A stretch of DNA of 64,000 nt from Butyribacter intestini (GCA_001414325.1 LLKB01000007.1:1-64000); one strand, 5' to 3'; positions 26,607 to 35,703 are shown, numbered from the stretch's first letter. A program made the numbers and translations. Notes: a model not told the origin generated them from the letters alone.

Positions 26607-27053
26607 ATGAAAAACGATGAATTAGACAACATAGATAAAATGATAATAACAATGCTTCAGGAAAATGCAAGAATGTCTTTGAAAGAGATTGCACAGAAAG
26701 TATATCTTTCCTCTCCGGCTGTTTCGGCACGAATAGATACACTTGTTCAGAACGGATATATAGAGGGGTTTCATGCAAGAATAAATCCAATCAAGTTAGG
26801 GTATCATATAAAAGCATTTATTAATCTTGAGGTGTCACCAATCGACAAAAAAGATTTTTATCCATATATAAACAGTTGCAAAAATGTTGTAGAATGTAAT
26901 TGTGTAACAGGTGATTATTCAATGCTGCTTGAAGTATTATTTCCAAGCACGGATGAATTAGATCAGTTTATAGGAGAATTACAAAAGTATGGCAGGACAA
27001 AAACACTTATTGTGTTTTCAACTTGTGTGGAGTACAGAGGACTTCAGATGTGA
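26607..27053 (+). CDS. Lrp/AsnC-family transcriptional regulator
   Basis: 148 aa. N-terminal winged helix-turn-helix (residues ~8-60: DKMIITMLQENARMSLKEIA, then SSPAVSARIDTLVQNGYI) and a C-terminal RAM-type effector/oligomerisation domain (about 70-145, with VTGDYSMLLEV). Members respond to amino acids and bind DNA as octamers or dimers. It is followed after 16 nt by a degenerate hybrid kinase gene in the same direction, probably one operon. The effector cannot be told from sequence. Confidence 0.88.
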   Translation: MKNDELDNIDKMIITMLQENARMSLKEIAQKVYLSSPAVSARIDTLVQNGYIEGFHARINPIKLGYHIKAFINLEVSPIDKKDFYPYINSCKNVVECNCVTGDYSMLLEVLFPSTDELDQFIGELQKYGRTKTLIVFSTCVEYRGLQM

Positions 27054-27069
27054 TAATGGAGGATAAGGT

Positions 27070-28608
27070 TTGGATTTTACAGGAGCGTTTGACAATATGC
27101 CTGACTGCATGGTGGTTGTCAAACGGAATTTAGACAGAGAAGATGGCTTTGAAGAAGTATATTTAAATAAAGCATTTAAGAACAAAAAGAGTTTAATAGA
27201 CAGTTTTGAATCAAATGTTCTTTTGAAAATTTTTCGAGATAGATATGATGAAATTAAGATGGTAATATCGGATATTTTTGCGGGGATAAAAAAGGCAGAG
27301 ATAATTTCTTTGTATAATGAAGAAATTGGAGGAAATTTTTCTGCACAATTTTATATCGCAGGAGAACCCGAATATTGCATATGTATTTTCAGGGAAGAAT
27401 TTGGAAGCATGGAGAATAAATCATTAAAGTGTGCTTATGATATTTCAAAAGTAGCAAATGAAGCAAAAAGTGCCTTTTTGAGGCATATGGGACAATATAT
27501 GAAAACTCCGGTAAATTATATTATTGGGATAACTGATATGTTGTGGGCATCTAAAAAATATTATCATGACAATGAGAGATATATAGGTAAGATAAGAAAT
27601 GCCTCAGATGTATTGCTGGAAAATATAAATAAGATGTTGGATGTAAGCAGGATAGCAGTCGGAGACACAAGACTTTTATATGAAAAGATTTCTATTAGCG
27701 AACTTATTGAAGAAATAATTGGGGAAATAGAAGAATATATAATCGAAAAAGGGCATGAACTTATTGTAAATATGGATGACATATCACAGGATAATGTATA
27801 TACAGACAAAATGAGATTAAAGCAGGCAATTAAAAATATTGTGCTTAATGCAGTTAAATATACATATAAAAACGGGATTATAAAAGTTACGGTAATAGAG
27901 GGAAAACAAAAATTTGGAAATTTATCAATATATGAAATAATAGTGGAGGACAATGGTCCGGGAATTGAAAAACAATATATTGATAATGCATTAAAAAGTA
28001 TCATATTTGAACATGACAATAAACAGAATGGACATGGAATCGGGCTTGGTCTTTGGATAACAAAAAATTCCATAAGAGTTTTGAATGGAGATTTAAAGGT
28101 TGATAGTAAACTTGAAAATGGAACAAAGTGTACGATAAGTGTTCCGTTGTCAACAGAAAAGGATTATTGTGAGGATAATAATTATCTTTCAGAAAACCAG
28201 GCATTGAAATTTATCAGACAAAAAAATAAAAACCAGACAAAAAGAGTTTTAATAGTACAAAATTTAATAACATCCAAAAATACACTCAGACAAAAACTGA
28301 TATGTCTGGGATTTGATGTAGAATGTGCTTCAACGGGAAAAGAAGCACTTATGATATACAGGGAAAAAGGAGAGGGGTATTATTGTGCCATAATAACTGA
28401 TGCACAGCTTCCGGAAATAAGTGGTTATGAACTTGCACTAGAAATACGAAAAGAAGAAAAAGGGATATATCTGCCTATAATAGCCATGTCAAAAACCCAT
28501 TATATAGAAGATTCCGTATTTTCGGAGGAAATGGGAATAACAATGCATATCAGTAAGGATGCAGATATATCCGTTTTGAAGGCAGCATTTGAAAAGCTAA
28601 ATATTTAG
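27070..28608 (+). CDS. Degenerate hybrid histidine kinase / receiver protein
   Basis: 512 aa from a TTG start with GGAGG 6 nt upstream. The N-terminal ~130 residues may form a PAS-like domain. A HisKA-like helix follows with FLRHMGQYMKTPVNYIIG, in which the phosphorylatable His of the usual SHE motif is replaced by Gln (GQY). The ATPase domain keeps N-box NIVLNAVKYT, DNGPGI and GHGIGLGLW. The C-terminal receiver keeps the Asp (TDAQLPEISGYE) but lacks the usual acidic pair near its start (VQNL). So autophosphorylation on the normal His is not expected, and the protein may act as a binding or scaffold module. It is co-directional with the Lrp gene and tail-to-tail with perR, overlapping by 4 nt. 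Confidence 0.8.
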   Translation: MDFTGAFDNMPDCMVVVKRNLDREDGFEEVYLNKAFKNKKSLIDSFESNVLLKIFRDRYDEIKMVISDIFAGIKKAEIISLYNEEIGGNFSAQFYIAGEPEYCICIFREEFGSMENKSLKCAYDISKVANEAKSAFLRHMGQYMKTPVNYIIGITDMLWASKKYYHDNERYIGKIRNASDVLLENINKMLDVSRIAVGDTRLLYEKISISELIEEIIGEIEEYIIEKGHELIVNMDDISQDNVYTDKMRLKQAIKNIVLNAVKYTYKNGIIKVTVIEGKQKFGNLSIYEIIVEDNGPGIEKQYIDNALKSIIFEHDNKQNGHGIGLGLWITKNSIRVLNGDLKVDSKLENGTKCTISVPLSTEKDYCEDNNYLSENQALKFIRQKNKNQTKRVLIVQNLITSKNTLRQKLICLGFDVECASTGKEALMIYREKGEGYYCAIITDAQLPEISGYELALEIRKEEKGIYLPIIAMSKTHYIEDSVFSEEMGITMHISKDADISVLKAAFEKLNI

Positions 28609-29000
28609 CAATGTTCCTTTTGGCAGCATTTTTCGCAAAGACCGTGAAAAATAACTGTATGTCCTTCTATTTTGCCGGGAAAGTTTGCATTTGCAATAAT
28701 GTCGATATGCTCAATGGAGTCCATTTTAATATCTAACAGGCACTTGCAGGCTCTACAGAAAAAATGATTGTGCGGAATGGGATTGCCATCAAAGTGAACA
28801 AATCCATCTCCGCAATCTATCTGTATAGCTTCGCCATGTTCTACAAGAAAATTCAGATTTCTGTAAACTGTGCCAAGACTGATATTAGGAAATGTTTTTT
28901 GGATATTTAAATAAACTGTATCAGCGGTCGGATGACAGGTAACAGACTTAAGATAGTCCTTTATTGCTTCGCGCTGTTTGCTGTAGCGAATCGTTGACAT
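28605..29000 (-). CDS. perR: PerR/Fur-family metal-dependent repressor
   Basis: About 131 aa. The start is the ATG at 29000, because AGGAGTG lies 7 nt upstream; a longer frame to 29054 crosses that site. N-terminal winged helix (SLGTVYRNLNFLVEHGEA), metal-binding His/Asp (HFDGNPIPHNHFFC), and two Cys pairs (CRACKC and CEKCC) for the structural zinc. The HNHF stretch and the gene context next to an oxidative-stress protein point to PerR and not Fur or Zur. A PerR-box-like site lies in its own promoter and in that of rubrerythrin. Confidence 0.85.
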   Translation of the reverse strand: MSTIRYSKQREAIKDYLKSVTCHPTADTVYLNIQKTFPNISLGTVYRNLNFLVEHGEAIQIDCGDGFVHFDGNPIPHNHFFCRACKCLLDIKMDSIEHIDIIANANFPGKIEGHTVIFHGLCEKCCQKEHC

Positions 29001-29051
29001 AAAAATCACTCCTATATAATGGTAAAAAACAAAAGGTTTTAAGTGTATAAA

Positions 29052-29066
29052 CAATAATAATTACTA
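29052..29066. promoter_or_regulatory. PerR-box-like operator upstream of perR
   Basis: CAATAATAATTACTA is a 7-1-7 imperfect palindrome like the PerR consensus TTATAATNATTATAA. It differs at one base of 15 from the site in front of the rubrerythrin gene (30983-30997, read on the minus strand). The position about 50 bp before the perR start suits autoregulation. It may also affect the divergent HD-GYP gene. Confidence 0.65.
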
Positions 29067-29192
29067 ATATAGTATATTATACCAATAAGGCAGGTATATG
29101 TCAAAAATAATAGTACAAAAAATTTAATAATAAGGTATAATATAAGTTATATTTATCAATAAAGGAATATTGTTATAAAAGGAGAAAACAGG

Positions 29193-30254
29193 ATGGCACA
29201 AATGCGTATTCGCTTAAGTAGATTGAAAAGCGGAATGATAATAAAGGATAATATTTATTCTAGAACAGGGACATTTTTAATAGGAGCGGGGACTGTAGCT
29301 ACACCTGATATTATTTCTTTGCTTACAAAACATCTTATAGAGTATGTTAATGTTGAGTATGATTTATTGGCACACGGGCAATCACAAACAAGTACGATAA
29401 CTCCTGAACAGAAGAAAATATTTAAAGAAAAATTTTGTATAGCAGAGGAAACAGTATCGAAAAATCTTAAGAAAATGGTGTCAAATGATAAGGATATAGA
29501 TGTAAATGAATTGCTGGAGTCATTAAATGAAGTTGTAACAAAAGCTGACAATACAGTGAATTTATGCGTTTTATTATCGAAGATGAAAGAAAATGCCTCC
29601 GGTCTTTATACACATTCTGTTAATGTTGCATTGTGGGGGCAGATACTTGCAGGATGGATGGGATACAGAGAGGATATGATAGAAAAAGTTGCGATTACGG
29701 GTATTTTGCATGATATAGGGATTCTTAAATTTACACAAAATGAGTTAGATGATTTTTCCTTTCACAAGGAACTTGAAATGGGAGCTTTTTCAAAACATTC
29801 AATGTATGGATATGAACTTGTTAAAAATAAGGATCTCGACCAGAGTATAAAGCAGGCTGTTTTGACACATCATGAACACGCAGATGGTTCCGGATTTCCA
29901 CTCGGTGTTGACAATAAAAGCTTAAATCCGATACAGAGAGTTATTGAGATAGTAGATGTTTATGATACGCTGCTTATGAGAGAGCCGGGATTTAAGAGAA
30001 TGTCACCTTTTGAAGTATTGATACAATTAAATGAAGTGGAAGGTAATAAATATGATCCGTCAGCACTTCTGATATTTACATCAAGGCTTGCACAGACTTT
30101 CATACAGTGCAGAGTGCGGCTGAATAACGGTCAGGAAGGAAAAATAGTATTGTTTAATAAGTACAGTATATTAAGACCACTTATTCAGGTTGGTTCGGGA
30201 TTTGTTGATCTGGCATTGAGAAAAGACTTAAATATAGTGGAGCTGCTTGATTAA
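29193..30254 (+). CDS. HD-GYP domain protein, probable cyclic-di-GMP phosphodiesterase
   Basis: 353 aa. An N-terminal region of ~110 residues with an alpha/beta start (MRIRLSRLKSGMIIKDNIYS) is seen in many HD-GYP proteins. The HD-GYP core has HSVNVALWGQ, the metal motif GILHDIGILKF, HSMYGYELV, THHEHADGSGFP (family form HHERxDGxGYP) and IVDVYDTLL. All metal ligands seem present. No receiver or sensor domain is fused. The gene has its own start site (AAAGGAG) and ends at a strong terminator. Confidence 0.88.
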   Translation: MAQMRIRLSRLKSGMIIKDNIYSRTGTFLIGAGTVATPDIISLLTKHLIEYVNVEYDLLAHGQSQTSTITPEQKKIFKEKFCIAEETVSKNLKKMVSNDKDIDVNELLESLNEVVTKADNTVNLCVLLSKMKENASGLYTHSVNVALWGQILAGWMGYREDMIEKVAITGILHDIGILKFTQNELDDFSFHKELEMGAFSKHSMYGYELVKNKDLDQSIKQAVLTHHEHADGSGFPLGVDNKSLNPIQRVIEIVDVYDTLLMREPGFKRMSPFEVLIQLNEVEGNKYDPSALLIFTSRLAQTFIQCRVRLNNGQEGKIVLFNKYSILRPLIQVGSGFVDLALRKDLNIVELLD

Positions 30255-30293
30255 TCCGGGGTGACATCAAATGTGTGCAGCAGTCAAAATAGC

Positions 30294-30335
30294 AAAAAGG
30301 AGGAAAACACTTTTGTGATTTCCTCCTTTAAAAAT
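30294..30335. terminator. Bidirectional terminator between HD-GYP and rubrerythrin genes
   Basis: AAAGGAGGAAA (30296-30306) pairs with TTTCCTCCTTT (30319-30329), with A runs before and after, between convergent genes. Confidence 0.85.
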
Positions 30336-30362
30336 CTTTATACGATGTTTACGCAGAAATTA

Positions 30363-30908
30363 TTAACCGAAATATCTTTCAAGTAAGCCTTTGAAAGCTT
30401 TTCCATGTCTAGCCTCATCTCTAGCCATCTCATGAACTGTATCATGGATTGCGTCAAGTCCGAGTTCTTTAGCTTTTTTAGCAAGAGCCATCTTTCCTGC
30501 TGTAGCACCGCACTCGGCATCTACACGCATCTCAAGGTTTTTCTTTGTGCTGTCTGTGATAACTTCGCCGAGAAGTTCTGCAAACTTAGCAGCATGCTCT
30601 GCTTCTTCGTAGGCTGCTTTCTCCCAGTAAAGTCCGATTTCAGGATAACCCTCACGATGAGCAACTCTTGCCATAGCAAGATACATACCTACTTCTGAAC
30701 ATTCGCCGTTGAAGTTGTCTCTGAGTCCCTGAAGAATTTCCTCATCTACGCCCTGTGCTACACCAACAACGTGCTCAGCAGCCCATGTAAGCTCGCCCTC
30801 TTCCTGTTTGTTAAACTTGTCTGCTGAAACTCCACACTGTGGACATTTTTCAGGAGCTGCATCTCCTTCATAAACATAACCGCATACTGAACATACCCAT
30901 TTTGCCAT
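30363..30908 (-). CDS. rbr: Reverse-type rubrerythrin (rubredoxin domain first)
   Basis: 181 aa. It reduces hydrogen peroxide in anaerobes using electrons passed through rubredoxin iron. The N-terminal rubredoxin-like knuckles [10 protein letters not shown] and [11 protein letters not shown] come first; a four-helix di-iron domain with ExxxH-type ligands ([35 protein letters not shown]) follows. This order is inverted relative to classical rubrerythrin and is common in clostridia. A PerR-like box lies about 75-90 bp upstream, so it is probably induced by peroxide. It is a single gene. Confidence 0.95.
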   Translation of the reverse strand: MAKWVCSVCGYVYEGDAAPEKCPQCGVSADKFNKQEEGELTWAAEHVVGVAQGVDEEILQGLRDNFNGECSEVGMYLAMARVAHREGYPEIGLYWEKAAYEEAEHAAKFAELLGEVITDSTKKNLEMRVDAECGATAGKMALAKKAKELGLDAIHDTVHEMARDEARHGKAFKGLLERYFG

Positions 30909-30982
30909 AATAATAATCTCCTTTTCTAAAAATTATATTGTTTGATTTTTGTTAAAAAATTTGTTGTTTAATCATTAGTAAA

Positions 30983-30997
30983 TAGTAATTATTACTG
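30983..30997. promoter_or_regulatory. PerR-box-like operator upstream of rubrerythrin
   Basis: TAGTAATTATTACTG contains the perfect 13-bp palindrome AGTAATTATTACT. Read on the minus strand it matches 14 of 15 bases of the site before perR. This ties rubrerythrin to the PerR regulator encoded 2 kb away. Confidence 0.7.
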
Positions 30998-31529
30998 TTT
31001 ATGTGTTATATGTTATCATTTATTATTTGCTTTGTCAACAGAAAAAATGTATTTTTTTTTAAAATGATGAAAAAATACTGTTTAAGGGTGAAAGTACAAT
31101 GAAAATGTAGTTGTAATAGAGTGGCAAGGTTGTGTGAAAACCGTTGGAATATAGTGATATATAAGAATAAATCAGGAAAATAGGATAATGGTACGAATAT
31201 TGTAAATTTTATATAAAATATCATTATCAAAGATGTAAAAAATATATTTTACATCTTGTGGGGAGAAAAAGACCGGTGGTATTGCAAATGGGTTAGGTAT
31301 GGCTGATAATGATAATGAATACTGATAAAGTATGAAATATTTGTCATTTTGCAAAAAAAATAGTATTCTATTATAATTGATATAGTGGCATAGCGGTTTT
31401 GAGGTAAATTAGTGTCGCAGATTGTATTATTGCTGTGTATCTTTTGTAATATTACAAAACGCTTTAATTTTTTGTCGGTGTTTGACAGGAAATGGGTCAC
31501 AAATCTATGAATAGAGGATAACAAATAAA
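30998..31529. other. Gene-free region between rubrerythrin and ClC genes
   Basis: A/T-rich with no credible reading frame. It contains a hairpin near 31230-31255 (AAGATGTAAAA with TTTTACATCTT) and a perfect 18-bp palindrome TTTTGTAATATTACAAAA at 31442-31459, about 70 bp before the ClC start. I looked for a fluoride riboswitch here and did not see its conserved core. Confidence 0.45.
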
Positions 31530-32798
31530 ATGAAAAAGTATCAGATGATAAAATTTTACATATCAAGAATTTATAAAAACATATACAGATTTATTAGATG
31601 GGGGATTTTTTCGGCGATAGTAGGAATCGTTGTCGGTTCTTTTAGTACATTGTTTGCGTATTGTCTGAGAGTGGTGACAGAGATAAGAACCGGGCATCCG
31701 CAGATAATATTTGCACTTCCGCTCGGAGGTATTATTATAGTGGCACTTTACGGAATTTTTAAATATAAAAATGATAAGGGTACAAATCTTGTCTTATCGA
31801 CAATTCATGCGGAAACAGAAATACCTTTCAGAATGGCACCGCTCATTTTTATATCTACGATTATCACGCATTTTTTGGGAGGTTCGGCAGGCAGAGAGGG
31901 AGCAGCATTGCAGCTTGGCGGAAGCATTGGAAATCAGCTTGGAAGATTGTTTAGATTTGATGAAAAAGACAGACGAATAGTAGTTATGTGTGGAATGAGT
32001 GCGGCATTTTCGGCAATATTTGGGACTCCGATAGCTGCGTCAATATTTTCAATGGAAGTTGTGAGTGTTGGGGTAATGTATTATGCCGCACTTGTGCCAT
32101 GCGTATTTGCGGCACTCATTGCATCAAAATTTGCAACACATATGGGCATAGGACCTAATACATTTAATATAGCACATATACCGGGATTTCAGATAGTACC
32201 GAGCATAAAGATAATCATTCTTGCAATGTGCTGTGCGGCATTGAGTGTAATTTTTTGTATGGTACTTCACGGTCTCGGCGACATTTACAGGGAAAAAATT
32301 AAGAATCCCTATATAAGGATAGTTTTTTCAAGCATTATCATAATAATACTCACTGTTATACTTCATACGGACGATTATATGGGGGCAGGCGTGCCCGTGA
32401 TAGTGAGGGCGATACATGGAAATGTAAAGCCGATGGCTTTTATATGGAAGATAATTTTTACGGCACTTACTCTTGAAGCCGGATTTAAGGGTGGTGAGAT
32501 AGTACCGTCATTTTTTATAGGGGCGACTTTTGGCTGCCTTTTCGGTCAGATTTTTGGAATTTCACCGTCACTTTGTGCAGCAGTTGCTATGATGGCTGTT
32601 TTCTGTGGAGTGACAAACTGCCCGATAACATCAATGTTGATAGCATTTGAACTTTTCGGCTATGAAGCTGTGCCATTCTTTCTTATTGCAATAAGTGTAA
32701 GTTATCTTATGTCAGGATATTATGGATTGTATCATGATCAGACTATCGTTTATTCTAAATATAAGGCAGAATATATAAACAGAAAGGCGAGGGAATAA
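31530..32798 (+). CDS. ClC-family anion channel/antiporter
   Basis: 422 aa with about ten membrane segments and no CBS domains. The central ion-path motif is GGSAGREGAALQLGGS, with the gating-type Glu in GREGA, and a later CGVTNCPITSMLIAFEL. The GREG form, not GKEGP, resembles the fluoride-exporting CLC-F branch more than classical chloride exchangers, but I cannot prove the substrate. It would exchange halide for protons at the membrane. It stands alone, upstream of the ribosomal-protein operon, with its own GAGG site and a palindrome in front. Confidence 0.8.
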   Translation: MKKYQMIKFYISRIYKNIYRFIRWGIFSAIVGIVVGSFSTLFAYCLRVVTEIRTGHPQIIFALPLGGIIIVALYGIFKYKNDKGTNLVLSTIHAETEIPFRMAPLIFISTIITHFLGGSAGREGAALQLGGSIGNQLGRLFRFDEKDRRIVVMCGMSAAFSAIFGTPIAASIFSMEVVSVGVMYYAALVPCVFAALIASKFATHMGIGPNTFNIAHIPGFQIVPSIKIIILAMCCAALSVIFCMVLHGLGDIYREKIKNPYIRIVFSSIIIIILTVILHTDDYMGAGVPVIVRAIHGNVKPMAFIWKIIFTALTLEAGFKGGEIVPSFFIGATFGCLFGQIFGISPSLCAAVAMMAVFCGVTNCPITSMLIAFELFGYEAVPFFLIAISVSYLMSGYYGLYHDQTIVYSKYKAEYINRKARE

Positions 32799-32827
32799 TA
32801 TAATTGAGATAAAAACGCAAAAAACAC

Positions 32828-32857
32828 TTGACACACATATATATATTGTGGTAATGT
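32828..32857 (+). promoter_or_regulatory. Promoter of the rplJ-rplL operon
   Basis: TTGACA (32828-32833) and an extended -10 TGGTAATGT (TAATGT 32852-32857), spacer 18 bp. It drives the L10 leader that starts about 20 nt downstream. Confidence 0.7.
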
Positions 32858-32875
32858 TAGTTTTGTTCTGTGAAT

Positions 32876-33010
32876 TGCAGGACACACTGCCGTAGACAGT
32901 AGGTGCCGGTGAACCGGTGTAAGTACAAACGCCTACCGAGGAAGATGAATTTCGATATGAATTATTTTCACCTCGTTCGGCTGGATTTATGCGACGAGGT
33001 TTTTATTTTG
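32876..33010 (+). ncRNA. L10 leader RNA with attenuator
   Basis: This matches the ribosomal L10 leader of Firmicutes: the block CCGTAGACAGTAGGTGCC, CCGGTGAACCGG and GCCTACCGAGGAAGATG forms the kinked stem that L10/L12 bind. It is followed by a terminator hairpin, ACCTCGT (32970-32976) with ACGAGGT (32994-33000) and a T-rich run. Excess L10-L12 complex is known to bind such leaders and reduce expression of rplJ-rplL by favouring termination. Confidence 0.9.
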
Positions 33011-33120
33011 CCTGAAAGAGATTGTGTTTCGTTTAAATATAATCGACTTTTCAGGACAAACTATATTGTCTGTCTGCAGTGGATATTATGGGGAGAACCC
33101 AGGAAAGGAGACTTACTCAT

Positions 33121-33619
33121 GGCAAAAGTTGAAATCAAACAGCCTATAGTTGATGAGATTAAGGCAAAGATTGACGGTGCTGCAACTGTTGTACTTGTAG
33201 ATTATCGTGGACTTACAGTAGAGCAGGATACAAAGCTTCGTAAAGGACTTAGAGAGGCAGGATGTGAGTACAAAGTTTACAAGAACACACTTATGAAGCG
33301 TGCTTTTGAAGGAACTGATTTTGCTCAGTTAGATGACTTACTTGACGGACCATCTGCTATCGCTATTTCAAAAGAGGATGCAACAGCTCCTATCAGAGTG
33401 CTTAACAATGTAGCAAAGGAAGCTGAGGCACTTGAATTTAAGGGTGCAGTAGTAGAAGGAACATTCTACGATGTTGACGGTGTTAAAGCACTTGCAAGCA
33501 TCCCTTCAAGAGAGGAACTTATTTCCAAGTTACTTGGTTCTTTACAGTCACCTATCACAAATCTTGCTCGTGTTCTTAATCAGATCGCTGAAAAGGGTGA
33601 TGGAGCTGCAGAGGCTTAA
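33121..33619 (+). CDS. rplJ: 50S ribosomal protein L10
   Basis: 165 aa. L10 forms the base of the ribosomal stalk and holds the L7/L12 dimers. The start is the ATG at 33121 after AAAGGAG; the frame stays open upstream through the leader but without a start signal. The motif VLVDYRGLTVEQDTKLRKGL and the C-terminal helix that binds L12 (SKLLGSLQSPITNLARVLNQIA) are clear. It is co-transcribed with rplL and autoregulated through the leader. Confidence 0.97.
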
Positions 33620-33762
33620 TTATTTGAACGAAACGGGAACGGTAGGTTTCCAAAGAAAATGCTGATGTTTGCACTTTCGGTGTGAGCGGCGGCAGGATAC
33701 TACATCAGTCAGATGACTGATGCAACGAATTTATAAAATATATTTATTATGGAGGTAATGAG

Positions 33763-34128
33763 ATGACAACTCAGGAATTTATCGATGCTATCAAAGGCAT
33801 GACAGTTTTAGAATTAAATGATTTAGTAAAAGCTTGTGAGGAAGAATTTGGTGTTTCTGCAGCAGCAGGTGTTGTAGTTGCAGCAGGTGCAGCAGGTGCT
33901 GACGGAGCAGCAGAGAAAGATGAGTTCGATGTAGAGCTTACAGAAGTTGGACCAAACAAAGTTAAGGTTATCAAAGTTGTTCGTGAAGTAACAGGTTTAG
34001 GACTTAAGGAAGCTAAGGAAGTTGTTGACGGAGCTCCTAAGGTTGTTAAAGAGGGTGCATCTAAGGAAGAAGCTGAAGACATCAAAGCTAAGATCGAAGC
34101 TGAAGGTGCTAAGGTTACACTTAAATAA
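33763..34128 (+). CDS. rplL: 50S ribosomal protein L7/L12
   Basis: 121 aa. N-terminal dimerisation domain, an Ala/Gly hinge ([18 protein letters not shown]) and a C-terminal domain that contacts translation factors ([20 protein letters not shown]). In the 143-nt gap after rplJ a hairpin CATCAGTC/GACTGATG (33703-33722) may adjust the L12:L10 ratio by acting on mRNA processing; this is inference. GGAGG precedes the ATG. Confidence 0.97.
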   Translation: MTTQEFIDAIKGMTVLELNDLVKACEEEFGVSAAAGVVVAAGAAGADGAAEKDEFDVELTEVGPNKVKVIKVVREVTGLGLKEAKEVVDGAPKVVKEGASKEEAEDIKAKIEAEGAKVTLK

Positions 34129-34180
34129 TTTACTGAACATTTATAATGTGAGGAAAATATACTGTCATACAGACAGAAAT

Positions 34181-34219
34181 AAAAAGGCGGACTGCTTTCA
34201 AAGTAGTTCGTCTTTTTTG
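34181..34219 (+). terminator. Terminator of rplJ-rplL
   Basis: AAAGGCGGACTGCTT pairs with AAGTAGTTCGTCTTT (several G-T wobbles), followed by a T run at 34212-34217. Confidence 0.85.
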
Positions 34220-34295
34220 TTGATGTGTCTCTGCCAAAGGCGTTGAAACGAGAAGCGATGTTTAGGAGAAAATTAGAGCAGGCTTCGGATGAGTA

Positions 34296-35141
34296 TTAAA
34301 ACTCATCCAGCACTTTTGCAACACCGTTCTCTTCATTTGATAATGTAACAAAGTCGGCTTTTTCTTTGACAATATCAAGTGCGTTTGCCATCGCAATGCC
34401 GTATCCACAATGTTCTATCATCTCAATATCGTTTATATCATCACCAAAAGCACATATATCTTTAAGTGAAATATCAAGATAATCTGCCATATGTTTGATG
34501 GCATCGAGTTTGCTTGCTTTTTTGTGAAAAAATGTATATGTGGTTTCACCACGGTAATGGAAATATTCACAGCCGCATTTGTCGGCAATGGCTTTTGCAA
34601 TATTGTTATCAGATATATGAGCAACTATCTTGCACGCTTCTTCGGGAAATGATTTGTCTATGTCAAAATAAATTCCCGGAGAGTGATCCTGTTTTATATT
34701 GTTAAAAGATTGATTTTCAGGTTTTTTGCTGTTTGAGGCTGCATTGATATTGACAACATTTTTTTGGTCTGCAGTAGTGTTAGTATTATCAGATGGAAAC
34801 CTATACAATGCCGTAGTTGTTGGAATGGCTATGTGGGAAGTGCAGTCATATTTTTTTAGTTCGTTTATTATGTCGTTTGTCATATCTTTAGTCATTGTGC
34901 GTGAATATACGAGTCTGCCGTTTTCATATACAAGTGTTCCATCGGTAAGTATCTGAAAATCTGCGTGAAGTTTTCTTGCATAATAAGAAGCACCGACTAT
35001 GTATCTGGCTGTTGCGATTGCAATGTGAATACCTTTTTTGCGGCATCGTTCAAAGGCTTTTATGGTTTCTGTTGTTATCTCTTTATTGTTATTTAGGGCA
35101 GTTCCGTCTAAATCCGTAACTATAAGTTTTGGTGTAAACAT
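34296..35141 (-). CDS. Cof-type HAD-superfamily phosphatase
   Basis: 281 aa. Motif I DLDGTALN has the nucleophilic Asp, motif II is IATARY, and the late motif FGDDINDIEMIEHCGYGIAMANA is the Cof signature. The cap domain carries an Asn/Ser/Thr-rich insertion (around residues 115-150) not usual in the family, probably a surface loop. Such enzymes dephosphorylate sugar phosphates or nucleotide-type substrates; the substrate is unknown. It lies 77 bp downstream of the small Cys-rich gene on the same strand. Confidence 0.88.
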   Translation of the reverse strand: MFTPKLIVTDLDGTALNNNKEITTETIKAFERCRKKGIHIAIATARYIVGASYYARKLHADFQILTDGTLVYENGRLVYSRTMTKDMTNDIINELKKYDCTSHIAIPTTTALYRFPSDNTNTTADQKNVVNINAASNSKKPENQSFNNIKQDHSPGIYFDIDKSFPEEACKIVAHISDNNIAKAIADKCGCEYFHYRGETTYTFFHKKASKLDAIKHMADYLDISLKDICAFGDDINDIEMIEHCGYGIAMANALDIVKEKADFVTLSNEENGVAKVLDEF

Positions 35142-35217
35142 CTTTTTCTCCTGTTTTTTAAATATATTTTACCATATATAAGTAAGTTAATATATGAAAA
35201 AATATATACAAAAAAAG

Positions 35218-35397
35218 TTATCTGCACTTACATTTTGGGTGTTTTTTGCATTTTTGACATTTGCGGCATTTTTTACAGTCGCAGAAAGTGTCGAGCATTT
35301 TTGAAACTTCGTCCCATGAATGTTTCATACAGATTGCTTTTCTGTCAAGACAGCAGTTGTATTGGGTTGCTTTTCTAATGCAGTTTTTGATTGACAT
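35218..35397 (-). CDS. Small Cys-rich protein of unknown function
   Basis: 59 aa, 11 of them Cys, and very basic. The start at 35397 is preceded by AAAGGAGG at 9-nt spacing, so translation is well supported. The C-terminal third reads CDCKKCRKCQKCKKHPKCKC, a dense CxC/CxxC array that could bind Zn or Fe-S, or be oxidised. The N-terminal part has a Cys pair (YNCCLD) and a short helix KHSWDEVSKMLDTF. I do not recognise a family; a metallothionein-like or zinc-ribbon-like role is possible. It may be in an operon with the HAD phosphatase. Confidence 0.7.
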   Translation of the reverse strand: MSIKNCIRKATQYNCCLDRKAICMKHSWDEVSKMLDTFCDCKKCRKCQKCKKHPKCKCR

Positions 35398-35430
35398 ATG
35401 CTAGAGCCTCCTTTTGCCGGGGAATATTAT

Positions 35431-35466
35431 TTATTGCCAATTATCTTTTTTGTGCTGAACTGTTAC
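35431..35466 (+). repeat. Dispersed repeat fragment (copy B)
   Basis: ATTGCCAATTATCTTTTT then TGTGCTGAACTGTTACC is nearly identical to the right part of the element at 63411-63445 and shares its right border with 9971-9994. Beyond it, both copies keep a similar TGCTATA...GTTNACTCGCAA segment upstream of the next gene. Confidence 0.65.
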
Positions 35467-35703
35467 CATCTATATTATTATATTAATTTGATAATCATTT
35501 GGTTACTATTTTGTAGTATGCTATATATGATGTGTTTGGGTTAATGTTTACTCGCAAGTTTGACAATAGCTGTCAGGCTATAGGCAGAAGTTATAAAAAT
35601 ACAAGAGCTTAGAGGTGAAGTTAGATGACAATCTGTTGCAGAGCAAAACAAATTGTTATTATATAATCATCTCATAAAAAGTTGCTGAGAAAAGAGGTTT
35701 ATT

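Noticed and set aside
31006..31529. Fluoride riboswitch upstream of the ClC gene
   Set aside because: The conserved GGCGATGG and CTGATG...CTCCT core could not be found.
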